Both the position numbers and the translations under genes were made by a program. Shown here piece by piece: positions 23,902 to 35,744 of a stretch of 60,000 nt of DNA. The notes under the pieces were generated by a model. That model saw only the letters and a list, made by a program, of their open reading frames with translations, made no database searches and had not been told where the DNA came from. Origin of the DNA: Tubulanus polymorphus. Its lineage: Eukaryota; Nemertea; Palaeonemertea; Tubulaniformes; Tubulanidae. Position 1 is the stretch's first letter; each line of letters opens with the position of its first letter. The stretch is taken from NCBI RefSeq assembly GCF_964204645.1, contig NC_134027.1:15552485-15612484 (forward strand), read 5' to 3'.

Positions 23902-24580
23902 TGAATTAAAATAGAAGAATTCAACTTAAAAATTCTAACGATGTTTATATATTCTTCTTAACTTGTGCTTTTCTTACAGATATTTTAATAAAACAATGAC
24001 ATCGCTTAGATATAAAATATAAATTTTATTGCATATTTATAATGTATAAAACGTTTTGCTTTCAATCCATTGAGTTCTAATTTAAACATCTGATCGCAAT
24101 TAATTGTTCAAGTAAGGAGCAGTTTTGTTATGCTTAAGCAGATCAATAATTTTATTTTCAGTTTCCTATCAATTTTCTACAGATCATTTATTGAGTGAAC
24201 TGGTGTCTACAACTTTCACTTAGACTTGTAGTTTCACCATTAATCTTCCCATGCAAATGTAGATATTTTGTCTTTATCACCTGAAAAAGACATGAAAAAT
24301 ATTTTAGGTTGAATTATAAAACGAATACAAGATATATCATGATTCCTGATGTTGAAATAAAACGTACTCGGTATCTTTGAACTGCCAAATTTCAAATATA
24401 TTTCTTCGTACATTATTTTTCGAATTAAATCATCACTTCGGGTCATCATTTTTTCCGCAGACCTAAAAAGAATGTATTTTTTAAGAAAATCAATATAATT
24501 GTCATGTTTTCATGTGCATGTATTACAATTTTAAATGAAATTATACCTTCAATACAAATGTCAAGAGACTTACCATTCAA

Positions 24581-27500
24581 TCATCTATTAGTTTTTTTGA
24601 ATCTTGTCCTGTGCATTGCGATGGCTTCCTCTTTGGTGATTTTTTCTTTGTTTGATGTGAGATTTGGTGGTACTGTGATTATTTTCCTCGGCCTATCTGC
24701 TTCTTCCACGTCCTCGAGTATCTTGTTCCAGCAAATGTCGACATATTCTGAAATAAAAAACACTGTTAGCCAACAATGTGTTTGGTAATGAATTATTTAC
24801 ATAAGTTTAGTTAATGACTTTAATATTCACCATAAGTGGCATCAGTGAGTAGTTTTCGTAATGTGTGGGTGTCCTTGTATTTTGGATAGACAATGCTATA
24901 TTTTTTTGTCCCATCAATCTTTGTGCCTTGTATTCTGTCACTATTCTCATTGAAATGTAGGGCAGCTATTTGTAACCTAAGAGAAGACATAAGACATTGA
25001 TATAAGTCTTAGCAGGGACATATGTATGAAAAAATAGAAATCACTCAATTGTTATATACTTTGCTTACCTGCTTGTCATTCCATTGTAAGAAAACTGAAT
25101 CATCTTCGGGGCAAAATGATTGAATAAACTGTGAAGACACTCCAGTTTACTGGTCTGGCCGTATGGTGACATCATCTTCACTTTATTTATAACCCGTGTA
25201 TTCGTCAGATATTTTTGCATAGAATCACCAACCAAAGATCCTGTAAATAGTACATCAAATGTTTCATCACATGAAATTAGATATAATTTCTGATTCAGTA
25301 GTTGCAATAGATAATATCTTACCTGGATAAAGCCATTTCTTTTCTGATGTTATGGGTTCATGGCTGCAGTCTTCATGATTGTCTTGGATGTGTTTGACTG
25401 CTGATGACCATTTTTTACTGATGCCTTCTTTATCCCCGGGTGATGATGATGCAGCGCACCAGTACAAATGACATTTTATTGACTTTATCCAATCCTTGAT
25501 TTCTTCACATTCCTTTTTCCTTGACATTATTTCTAGTTTCTTAGTTATACCTTGAAATGAAAAATTAGTATTTCGTCTCATTTTTGATTCCGTGAGTGAT
25601 ATGTAAATTCTACACAAAGAATTTTTGAACTTACTTTTAACAACGTGCCAGCAGTCATAATAGTGAGCTACATTCCAAACTTCCCTTGTCCATTTAGTAA
25701 TTTGAATGTGCATATCCGAAATAAATGCCATCACTTTCAGGTTTCCTATCTGTATTCGGCAACGCTTTAAGCCTTCCAATTCCATTGCATTTGAATTCTT
25801 TACCTCATTCGACTAAAAAAATCAATAACAAAGATAGACGTAAACCTTTCTCTGTTTTAAATTCAGGAAAAAGCAAGATTTTATGGTTCTGACATACCTG
25901 AACAAGTTGAAACGCGATCACTTTGTAAGTTATTAAATCCATCAGAGTGTAACTTCCAAATTTAGCAGAATGACCCATAGAATCGCAACGTCCATCACCA
26001 GCAAGCAATCGTGGCCCTGGTAATTTGTTGACAAGTGCCGATCTACTTGCTTCCCACACAGATGAAACAGCATCGTGAAGATAGTTTTTCTGGTACCGGA
26101 AATATGTCCTGGTACTCTGAGCCTTTATATTCATGAAACTGAAATTGGATTGACCATTACATTTATAACTTTAAAAAATTATGTTTGATTAGACTGAAAG
26201 TATTGTTTTTACTGCAACTTACTTGAACAGTCGAAAAACTTTTGTGGGCAAACTTCCTGTTAAAAGAACCATGGCACTTAATAAAACATCCAATATAGGA
26301 ATTCCTCGAGCAACTGTTGGTTGGCTGGACCATTCAGTAGTTTCACCACAATTCAAACAATTTGTTCTGACAGTCAACATTGTTCCTCTGTGCCTCTTCC
26401 AAACTTGGTTCTCTCTTCCACAGCGCCGGCAGTATTGTAACAGCTGCAGAATTGCTGACTGGAACACAATAATCTTGGTTTGGTCTTTATACGACTTATC
26501 CGATTCATCACTGCAATGATAAATGAAGTTTTATACAAAAGAAAGGAAAATATCATTCATGATTAAAATATTATACTTTACTAACCTCATTTCTTCAAAC
26601 ATAACTCTGCCTTCAGAATCATCCTCAGAGCCACTGTCCATCTCTGACTCTTCTGCCGAATCTGGATGATAGTCATCATCTTCACTGTCACTCCCTAAAT
26701 CTGATTCTTCTCCAATACAAATGGCTTTTGAGGTATTTGTAAGTTCTTCCGCAGGTCGCTTACATTGAATACCAATGTTTCGGGCTAAAACAGACCAATC
26801 ACAGTAGTAGGATTAAATAGATAGGGAGAATAGATGATATCATAAAAAACCCCATAATACAAGCCGTACCATAATACGATATAGACTGAATAAAGAATAC
26901 TCACTCAATGCATTTTCCTGGATTCCAACTGAACGCTGAGCCTTAAATGGCGTTCTGTAGATAATCTTAGGTTTGATGCGCTACACAATTTTGGTCTTCA
27001 CCTGTGCAGTTTCTTTCAGCGTTTGCATCCCTAGAAAAAATTATCATTAAATAACATGAAATTCAATGATTACAGTGATATATTCAAAACTGAATGACAA
27101 TGATACACCATACCATCATGAAAATCCTACCTCGAGATTTACAATCCGGTTCAGCCTGCACAGCAAATTCTCTTGTCGCCTCGAACTCTGATTTGATACC
27201 GGGTTCCGCATACACTTCCCCGCCGTCATCTTCACCAGGTTTTGCATAATCTTCAACCAAATTTGGTTGAAGATTATGCAAAACCTGGCTCTCAGTCTCA
27301 GCAATGACTCGCCGTCTCTCCCTCTTCTCAAACACTTTTCGTCCAGGCTTTCGTGGTGGCGAGAAGAAATCCTCTGGTTGAGATGTAGATTCAGGGGTTT
27401 CTATCACAGTGTGGATCGATGGCACGGCTCCTTGTTTCAGCAACAATCTATTTCAAGCAAAAGGCAACCGTTAATTCACAAGGCTCGTGAAATATTCATT

Positions 27501-28075
27501 TTGTTATTGTAGTTAGTGAGTGAAGTAAGGCACTCACAATGACAATAAAAGCCTATTGTACGATGGCCAATGCACTGTGGCCTATAGTAGTAGTTCAATG
27601 AAAAGATGTTTCTATTGTCACACGATGTAAGCTGACCTAGAAGGCATGGTTTTACAATCACGCTTAGCAAACAAAAGTTAAACGGCATTTTGACATAAAA
27701 AATTATGAATTGGATACCGCGCGTGGAAAAAATAAATTTTATTGATTTGAATTGGACTTGAAAATGCGACCCTTTTAACAGTGATTTTCAAGCCCATACA
27801 ATAATTATTCTCAAACCATGTCTCGAATAAATGTTAAGATGACTGAATGAAACTTACCTCTTTGCAAATTGTGCATCATACTGCATTTTATTAACGAAAT
27901 CATCGTTGGTAAAATGCCGGTAACACACGACGCTATTCGACGTTGGGCCGCTCCAATTCAATCGCTTTAAACCTACAAAAGAAGCCCATTTTTCTCGAAG
28001 AACAGGATTCTTCGGAAAAAGAAATATACCCCTATCCGAATAATCGCACCCAAAGCAAACACAACGATTTGGCAT
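24581..28075 (-). CDS. THAP-domain Kolobok transposase, 11 exons, one in-frame stop
   Basis: Exons on the minus strand: 28075-27858, 27447-27131, 27030-26905, 26784-26586, 26510-26223, 26138-25898, 25812-25635, 25550-25323, 25240-25069, 24976-24831, 24747-24581. All have GT-AG borders and together keep one frame of 759 codons plus stop. Exon 1 is a THAP zinc finger (CVCFGC, then WSGPTSNSVVCYRHF). Exon 4 is acidic. Exon 5 has paired Cys motifs (CRRCG, CLNCGE) and SAMVLLTGSLP. Exon 6 has LAGDGRCDSMGHSAKFGSY, exon 7 FISDMH and HYYDCWHV, exon 8 HLYWCAASS, exon 9 HFAPKMIQFSYNGM, exon 10 ALHFNEN. The Asp residues in GDGRCDS and ISDMH and a later acidic residue are the likely DDE catalytic set. A TAG at 26983-26981 in exon 3 would truncate the product unless it is a polymorphism, error or read through. 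Confidence 0.9.
27235..27288. repeat. 54-bp perfect palindrome inside a transposase exon
   Basis: The left half begins CCAGGTTTTGCATAATC and ends AACCAAA; the right half begins TTTGGTT and mirrors it exactly to CCTGG, 27 bp per arm with no spacer. It lies wholly within exon 27131-27447 and encodes part of QVLHNLQPNLVEDYAKPG. Confidence 0.95.
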
Positions 28076-28364
28076 TTGAGAAAAAGCAGTGAAAACACGC
28101 CGAGTAGTAAAAACGCAACGTTATCTCATAGAAGAGAATTTTCAGTGCTCACTTTATTGACGTCACAGCGCCGGAGATCGACGGAAATTGCCAATGATTT
28201 CTAACGCGATGTATACAACGAAATGAGGTCAAAAATTGTCTTACAAAATCACGATTTTCGTGGAAACTACACATTTTTGAACAGAACTATTTCAAAGTCT
28301 TCCTTAGTTCGATAGAACTTATCGAATTTTGAAATAAAAAAAAAAAGTGTCAGTTACCCTTTAA

Positions 28365-29545
28365 ATGCTACGTTTCTAAGTTTAACTAGCTACTAACATA
28401 TAAATTCAAGTGACAAAATACGGTAAAACTTACAACACATTTTGTTCCTAAGCATATCCACGATCCGACACATCCAATGAACAGTGCTCAAAGAGACATG
28501 TTAATCTGAGAGAAATGCTTTAATACAGCGATGAAGCTATGTGACCGCTGAGGCGCCAGCCACCAATAATAATATAACTAGAGGTCAACGGTACTGTGCT
28601 CTCGAGGCAAAGTTTTTTTTATAATATCAATGAAAACATATTACATTGATCATTCTTACTCTTTTTTTTTGCAGATTTGTTCGCTTCACAACTGCCCTGG
28701 ACACTACGGTGGAACTGAGCGCCTCAAGACAGTGGTAGGCAGGAACAAATACGTCAGATCGACAGACCAATGTATATCACTTTCAAAGTCTTTTTAGTAA
28801 TAATGTGACCGATAATAACTTAAATGAAAATCTATGATAAGTTAACTTCATTCAAAAAAACTTATTTCACTGTATAAAAAACGTGCGTATTCATAACGCG
28901 CGCATCAATATGAGCCTATGCCACTATGTCACTGTCGCTGCTACGCAATACGTCTGCAGTAAATGAATAAACACACGCCACACTGTCATACAACTCGGTG
29001 GTAATTTCGGTCTGACTGTAAAAATTAGGACTTTCAAGGACATTGTCTGCCAACCTTTCAAGGACATTGTGTGCCAACCTTTCGAAGTTTAAGACTCCCA
29101 CTAATATTCCCAGCAAAAAACAAGGAATTTAAGACTGATACGGTACCGACCCTTGGTACAAGGTGCCCGTTCACACCCGAGTGATGTAGTCATCCGCATA
29201 TTAATTCACCTTGTACCTTAAATCTCCAAATGAATTATCAATAAAAAATTATTCCAAGATCTTTTTAATATCAACTTCTATCACCATTCAACCTAATATA
29301 ATCTGAAATAATCGTTCCTCGAGAGCTAATAACGTTATAGAAATACTTGACTATCAAAGCACTGCTCCCCAAAACTAGCTTCTACAGGCCAAAAGTTTTT
29401 CCTCTTGCCTTCTTACGGTCCATCGACATCTAAGGGGCCAAATCTGTGGTTTGGCCACTAAATTTTGTCGCTGCCTTTGTGGGAACAGTTCATAGCTACA
29501 CACAGTCAAGGTATTTCAAAAGACGGTAAAATTAGCGCGATATTC
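28365..29545. other. Intron sequence with a short tandem duplication
   Basis: At about 29033-29083 a 24-bp unit (TTTCAAGGACATTGTCTGCC plus AACC) occurs twice in tandem. Otherwise nothing I can support. Confidence 0.45.
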
Positions 29546-29548
29546 AAC

Positions 29549-29900
29549 AACAAGAGGCCCATGGGCCTTGAAGCATTGGTAGATTATACTGTGGTATTAA
29601 GTGGTTATAATGTTTTACATCCGCCGACAAATCTTCTATGACGATGTTGATTGGGAGGACCACAGACTTAAAGGTCTATATGTCTAGTACGATTTTATTC
29701 CTCAAAATGAATTTATTTTCTGCCGAACGATTTAGCCTAGGTTATTTGTACTGTTAAACCTCATTAATGCGATTCTGTTAAAAAGATGAAACTAGTTTAT
29801 TCTGATGTTTTCCATCATGTCCCAGCCAAGATATTTATATCAATCAAGATTTGGATACAAAAACCCATTTTTACGCATGAACTGTTAGGCCCCACTGACT
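29549..29900 (+). repeat. Possible start of a CAAGAGGCCC-type repeat
   Basis: CAACAAGAGGCCCATGGGCC forms an AGGCCCATGGGCCT hairpin and resembles the CAACAAGAGCCCCAAGGGGC start of element E2. No matching end was found, so the extent is uncertain. Confidence 0.35.
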
Positions 29901-30134
29901 AATGAAAACAAAAACAGAACGATTTTTCTGAATGCAATTGCAAGACCCTTTGATCTTAGAGTTCCAAGCTCTGATGCATGACGCATGCAAAACGTTGCAG
30001 AGAGCGATGCCGGCATTGGTGTCTCTGAGGCCGGCTGATGATTGTTTGTTTGTCTTTTTGTTTGTTTGGCTTTACATACATCGTTTGGATCTTGGTTTCC
30101 CAAGACTATTCCTATTTGATTGTTCATTTAACCT

Positions 30135-30267
30135 CACGACGGTACGGCCTTTGATGTGTTGCCCGCACACTGTTCGCAACCAGCAGGACTCGAACCCACT
30201 TGTCACTCAGCATTGATAGTAGATTCAACAGCATCACGCCTTATCTCACTGAGCTACCGAGGCCGCT
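30135..30267 (-). mobile_element. tRNA-derived SINE, minus strand
   Basis: On the minus strand there is an A box in CTCGGTAGCTCAGTGAGAT and a B box in GTGGGTTCGAGTCCTG, about 50 bp apart. A related copy at about 48913-49016 shares both boxes and the sequence between them (CAACACGCCTTA and CTCAGCA on the plus strand). Confidence 0.65.
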
Positions 30268-30281
30268 CGATTCAATTCCAA

Positions 30282-31535
30282 ACTAGGGGTCCAGGGACAC
30301 CATGCCCACTTGGGAAGTGGTTTCAAATGCTCAACAATATAACAATTTCAACATTCAACGCCACCTGGTGACCATTTACAAAAACCAATGACCTTGAAAC
30401 TCACCACAATCATAGAACATGTCAACAGCTACGATTTTGTAATTGATTGTGATAACAAAATATGCCTCGTTACCAATTTAATATGGAAATACTAAGTCAT
30501 TCTACTATTCAACGCCCCCTGGTGACCATCTTCAAAACCCAATGACCTCGAAACTCACCACAATCATAGAAAATGTCATGAACTACAACTTTGCAATTGA
30601 TCACGGTAACAAAATATGCCTAGGTACCAATATAATAAGGAAATACTAAGTTATTCTACTATTCAATGCCCCCTGGTGACCACATAGAAAAACTTATGTC
30701 CTTAAAACTCGCAACAATCATAGATGATGTCATGAGCTACAACTTACCAATTGATTGTGGTTACAAAATATGCAAAGGTACGAATATAATAAAGAAATGC
30801 TAAGATATTGTATTATTCAACGCCCCCTGGTGGCCATATACGAAATCCAATTACCTTGAAACTCACCACAATCATAGAACACGTTATGAGCTACAACTTT
30901 CTAATTGATTGTGGTATCAAAATAAGCTTAGGTATCAATATAATGTGGAAAAACTTTTTCCCACTTACGAAAGAGTACTGGTGACACCAAGATGGTCGCC
31001 AATTGCGTCATAATTGGCTGATGAAAAATACCTGTCTCAAGTTTAAACATCCCTTTCCAAAGAATACCCATCACAAATTGTAATGAGAAATGGCAAACCA
31101 GTAGGAAGCTACAGGACTCAGAATTCGGGCCAAAATTGACATTTTTGGGCACTTAAAAGGTCATAGGACGACCATCTTGAGTCCGATCGACCCAATTTTT
31201 GTTATGCTGATGAACCCTGGGGGGGGTTCAAATACATACAAAAGATCAAGGTAATTGAACAAGGCATCTTCAAAATTTCCCTCAAAGAGTTCAAAAATGT
31301 GTAAAAAGTGCTGATTTTGGCGAACAACAATGGCTGCCAGTCGGCCATCTTGATTCTAACAAGGCCAGTTTTTGGGATGAAGATGTGTCTAGAGTAGATA
31401 CATGCATAAACCAAATATCAAGACATTACCTTGAAGCGTCTTCAAAACTTCCCAATATAACTGGATTCCGTCTACGGATGGACGAAAAGTGAACGAAATA
31501 GCCCGTTAGGACTTAAGTCCCAAGTGGGCTAAAAA
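30282..31535 (+). repeat. Hairpin/CTAAAAA repeat family A, full copy
   Basis: About 1.25 kb. The 5' end is CTAGGGGTCCAGGGACACCA; the 3' end is a hairpin (AGCCCGTTAGGACTTAAGTC then CCAAGTGGGC) followed by TAAAAAA. The 5' region carries GCCCACTTGGGA, the inverse of TCCCAAGTGGGC in the 3' hairpin. The first half contains four units of about 154 bp, each starting near CAACGCCCCCTGGTGACC (30356, 30510, 30664, 30818). No protein is encoded. Other copies: 14119-15795, 37307-38545, 41826-42939, all on the plus strand. Confidence 0.85.
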
Positions 31536-33391
31536 ATTTGATATAAAATTTTTTTCAAAACCTCTTCATGACCCCTTCAAAGAGCAAATGCCATCAAAAA
31601 AGAATATTGTGTATAAGTCATTTTCAAATGGAATACATTCAGAAATATCAAATATGCTACTGGTTTGAATTTTAGTTTAGCCATTACTGAGAAATATGAC
31701 TTTTAATTCAGCAATTTCAGCCCGTGCTCACTGTTATTGTTTATGTAAGCAGGTGCTGGTTTCTGACTTTATCTCTGACAAACGCTCGCGGCTTCCAATC
31801 ATTTCACTAGACATTTCATGCGCTATTTCATCGTTTTGGGAGTGATTTGAATTAGGCCTAATAAATTCTTACCATAGTATACGGTTGCTATCCTTGTATA
31901 TGACATGGTTATGGTATGTAAGTGAGTAGAGCTGTAGGTCTATGAATACGGTGAACAAATGATGTTTATTTTATTGATTATACATAGACTACGCACACGT
32001 GCTCCTGTCGATTATAGATCATAGATAACATCAACAAGAGCCCCAAGGGGCACTATGGCCAGCCTGTCAGCTTTTCATAAAATGGCAAATGATGATGCAT
32101 TCTATGGGTTAAATTTGTCAAAATACACTCCCAGCTCAGAGTCAATACCTAACAATTTACTCAATACAATCGTAGAATACAAAAGTAGCACAGACAGCGA
32201 CTGGATCTGGCAGATACCTCAGATATATCTTTTCCCTTGGTCTTATTGATTTTAATGCAGAATAGAATTGAATTTTCTGAAATTTGCTCGATAAAACAAA
32301 ATTGAATTGGATTTGATGTTTTTGTTTGTTCAAAAAAGTACAATTGAATTGGATTTGATATTTTTTAGAGAATCAAATTTGATTGAATTTGTAGTTTGAG
32401 CACATGGCTAATTAGCGTATCAAGGTCATCTATCCAATTTAAGAAAAAGCTATTTTTCCCGGACTTTGCACAATGGTCAATGATATTTTCTGTAGTGCTA
32501 ATAAAAATATTCTTCCCAAAAACCAAATCAACTGAAGCTTTCACAGAAATCGATCTTGAAATACAATTTTAGATCTTAAAACCAGAAAGAAACTTTCCAT
32601 GATGGGTTTTGGTATTGACTTAGAACTTGAAAAGTGAATGGAAATAACTGTGTTGATACAGTGCATGTTTAATCCATACTATCAAGGTAAAACATCAGTA
32701 AGTATACTTACCATGGCCACCGGATACAGTCTGCTCTCGGCACAATCGTGATGCCATAGGCCAATGACCATGCAGTCCATGGGGTACGATTGACCAAGTG
32801 GAACAGGAAAACAATATTCACCAGCGGAAGAATGGCAGTTATGCAAGTTAAATTATGGGCATTTTGGACTTGACAATTTTGATCCCGTGAGGCAATGACA
32901 TAAAACATCTAAAACTTGAACAACTACTCGGGACAAACAAAATCAGAAGATGCTAAATAAGTTTTTCAAATTTCAGGGCAGTACATATTAAACCAGGACG
33001 GCCAGTTACTGTTGAAATCAAGTTCATCAACTGAGTGAATGTAGCTTCCTATAGTTTCCTTCATGATAGCTTTTAATAGTAAAATAATTTAGGTCCAAGC
33101 TTAAATCGTTTTTCAACAATTTAAATGTGGGCCTGTTGATGCATGTCTGTGTGCACGCAGTAAGACACTTATCTGCTCCGTGGGAAGCGTTATCTATTAC
33201 TACACGTAATTGATACATAAATGGTTAACGGTTAACGCATTATTGCTGACAAAGCAATCGACTCGCTTCGGGGCACTAAGTATTAGAAATATCCAAATCA
33301 TCAGTGTTGCAATCTAAATACAAGATAACCGGGCTCCAATGATTGCTAATGTAAGGGCATAAAAATGACGGGTTCAATTGATGACACTTAA

Positions 33392-34034
33392 AGGGCAAAT
33401 GCCATCAAAATTGTACTTTCCGCCATTTCTTAACCAGAAGAAACTTTAGTATATAACACCCTGAGATATAACTTATTGAAAAAAGGAGCACGAATTAGCC
33501 GTGATAGTTAGCGGAACAGTCATCTATTTATCCTTCACTCCATGCGTATAGTTCATATTCAACCCACGGGTGGCGCTATTTTTTATGTTAACTATGACAA
33601 TCAACACAAGCACGTGGCGCGCTAGTACGCGTAGCCTATGTATAATTGATAAAATAAACACCATTTGTTCACCGTATTCACTGACCTACAGCGCTACTCA
33701 CTTATATACGATTATCATGTCATATACAACGGTAGCAACATTATACAATGGTAAGAGTTTATTAATTAAAATCACTCCAAAATGATAAAATAACGCATGA
33801 AATGTCTAGTGAAATGATTGGAAGCCGTGAGCGTTTGTCAAAGATGACGTCAGAAACACGCACCTGCTAAGGTAAACAATAACAGTGAGCACGTGCTGAA
33901 ATTGCCGATTTAAAAGTCACATTTCTCAGTAATGGCTGAACTAAATTCAAACCAGTTCCATATTTGATATTTGTGAATACATCACATTTGAAAATGAATT
34001 TTACACAATATTCTATTTTGATGGCATATGCTCT
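33392..34034 (+). mobile_element. TTAA-type MITE, intact copy
   Basis: 643 bp between TTAA at 33388-33391 and 34035-34038. Left end AGGGCAAATGCCATCAAAAT; right end on the opposite strand AGAGCATATGCCATCAAAAT. This uninterrupted copy serves as the reference for the split copy around it. Confidence 0.85.
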
Positions 34035-34636
34035 TTAATGCCATCTTTAATTACTTGAGATTAGTTCTCATCGTTGATCAAAACACGGATCGTGGGCGTG
34101 TGGTGTTATCAATGCAGAAAGTACTGGATGCACGCTACCTGACGTGGTGCGCTGATATTATTTCGGTGTTTAAATGGGTGATGTTTTTTTTTGTCAAACG
34201 AAATAAACTCAATTCTTCAAAATGCCTCGTTTGTTTTGTGGAATATGTAGTTAAACTTCGACTTTGTCATCAATATTTCTTGCGACTGTGATTGAAGCTC
34301 CCGTACTCTTGAGTACTTAATTTGAGTGATATAATCGGGGTGGAAATCTCAGCTGACCAATTAATTTACGCTGGTTTTTACGTTAAGAGAAGCGACCGTC
34401 TGAAACTGCAAAGAATGATTTCACTGCGTAGAGTCCCTAACACTCCCCAGTCTCTCGGCATTGACGCGCGCGCTGTACGATCAATATCTCCATGTATAAG
34501 CGTGTTGCGTGTTAAACACGCACGCACGCATATAGCAGTATATTGAGCGTCGCCGTATTAACGCGCTACAGCGGCTTGAACTAAGGAGTAACGTTGATTA
34601 TTTTATAACCAAATTTGAGCACTTATAAAATCAGAA

Positions 34637-35744
34637 CAGACCTGCCAACATTGAATTTTTCAAGATAGTAACATTTTTCAAATTTGCCAGTATTTTTTAG
34701 ATTTTGCCAGTGACCCACTAGACTTGATGTGACCTTTGCCAGTAACATTTTCAATATAGCCAGTAACGAATTTTCGGATTAAAATCAGAATATAGAATAT
34801 TAAAACTACTAAAGAAATTAATTTTTAAAAATGCATTTATTATGAAATTAAACTTGAAACTGCAGTTTCCATAAAATATAAACAATTTTGAGACATCAGA
34901 CACACCCCATCACCTACTCGCACTATCACAGGTAAACTTAATCTACCATCAATTAAAGATTATAATTACCAGTTAACTCAACTAGAAAACAAAAGGGCCA
35001 GGGTTTGTTGTGTTATCAGTTCTAAAAAAATGTGAAATTTCAGAGAGTTTCGCTTTATCCTTATGTCCTTTTCTTTCACAATGACGTGAAATATCATTTA
35101 ATCCGCCATGTGAGATCACTATATCGATTTGACATATCGTACATCTTGCATGATATTTACTTAATTTCGATGCTATGAAACATGGATATTGTGCGCTGTA
35201 CGATTTTTTATACTTCTGTTTCCGATATTTCTTAATCATACGTTTTCTACTGCCTGTTACCGCAGTATCAGTTTCAGATTCCGACTCCAAAGAAGACGGA
35301 GAACCCTCCGAATTTTCCAGATTTGACAAAACGTCATGAACTTCGTCCGCCATTTGCAACATTCATGACAATTTGAGCGATGAAAATTACTCGTTGTAAT
35401 CGAAAATTCGCTAGACTGGTTCCCGGTATTACTCGTTGTAATCGAAAATTCGCTAGACTTGTTCCCGGCTTCCCGGAAACTTCGTGACAATTACTCAAAT
35501 AAAAACCAAACTTCCCTGTAATAAATGTTAATAAACCATTAAAATACCGATTATGTACTGCAAAATTACCTTTATTGACATAATATAAGGAGATTTTTAT
35601 TGAGGCCGTATTTATTTGCTCATTCGCGTGACATCGGAACGATATCGAAAAAAAGCGTATTCCATTGCCTGTGCCAGTAACGCCGTATTACCGCGGGTAG
35701 CACCGGAACGGAATACGGCAAAAACGTAACGGTTGGCAGGTGTG
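34637..35744 (-). mobile_element. hAT-like element with 6-bp TSD and BED-like N-terminal ORF
   Basis: 1108 bp flanked by TCAGAA at 34631-34636 and 35745-35750. Ends are CAGACCTGCCAAC and, on the opposite strand, CACACCTGCCAAC. The minus strand carries the 126-codon frame at 34982-35362. Upstream of that frame, a unit containing ATTACTCGTTGTAATCG is duplicated in tandem at about 35387-35470. The catalytic part of the transposase is missing. Confidence 0.8.
34982..35362 (-). pseudogene. Transposase N-terminal zinc-finger (BED-like) fragment
   Basis: 126 codons. A Ser/Glu-rich start (SSLESESETDTA), a basic tract (KRMIKKYRKQKYKK), then CTICQIDIVISHGGLNDISR with Cys-x2-Cys and, further on, HCERKGH, giving a C2H2/BED-like finger. 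This is the N-terminal DNA-binding module typical of a group of hAT-related proteins. It then stops, with no catalytic domain downstream inside the element. Confidence 0.65.

Larger units (their letters stand above)
22727..28360. mobile_element. Kolobok-type DNA transposon, complete, two genes
   Basis: 5634 bp flanked by TTAA at 22723-22726 and 28361-28364. The terminal inverted repeat is AGGGTAACTGACACTTTTT, perfect over 19 bp at both ends. It encodes a plus-strand ballast-domain gene near the left end and a minus-strand THAP transposase near the right end, converging on poly(A) signals at about 23988 and 24025. TTAA targets and THAP transposases are hallmarks of the Kolobok superfamily. All splice sites in both genes fit one reading frame, so the copy is young or recently active, apart from one stop codon in the transposase. 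Confidence 0.85.

Noticed and set aside
28670-28800. A small exon after a poly-T tract and GCAG (LHNCPGHYGGTERLK)
   Set aside because: It has an acceptor-like start but no matching donor, partner exon or known domain.
30135-30267. A functional tRNA gene
   Set aside because: A and B boxes are present but no anticodon arm or acceptor stem folds, and a relative at 48913-49016 shows it is a dispersed SINE.
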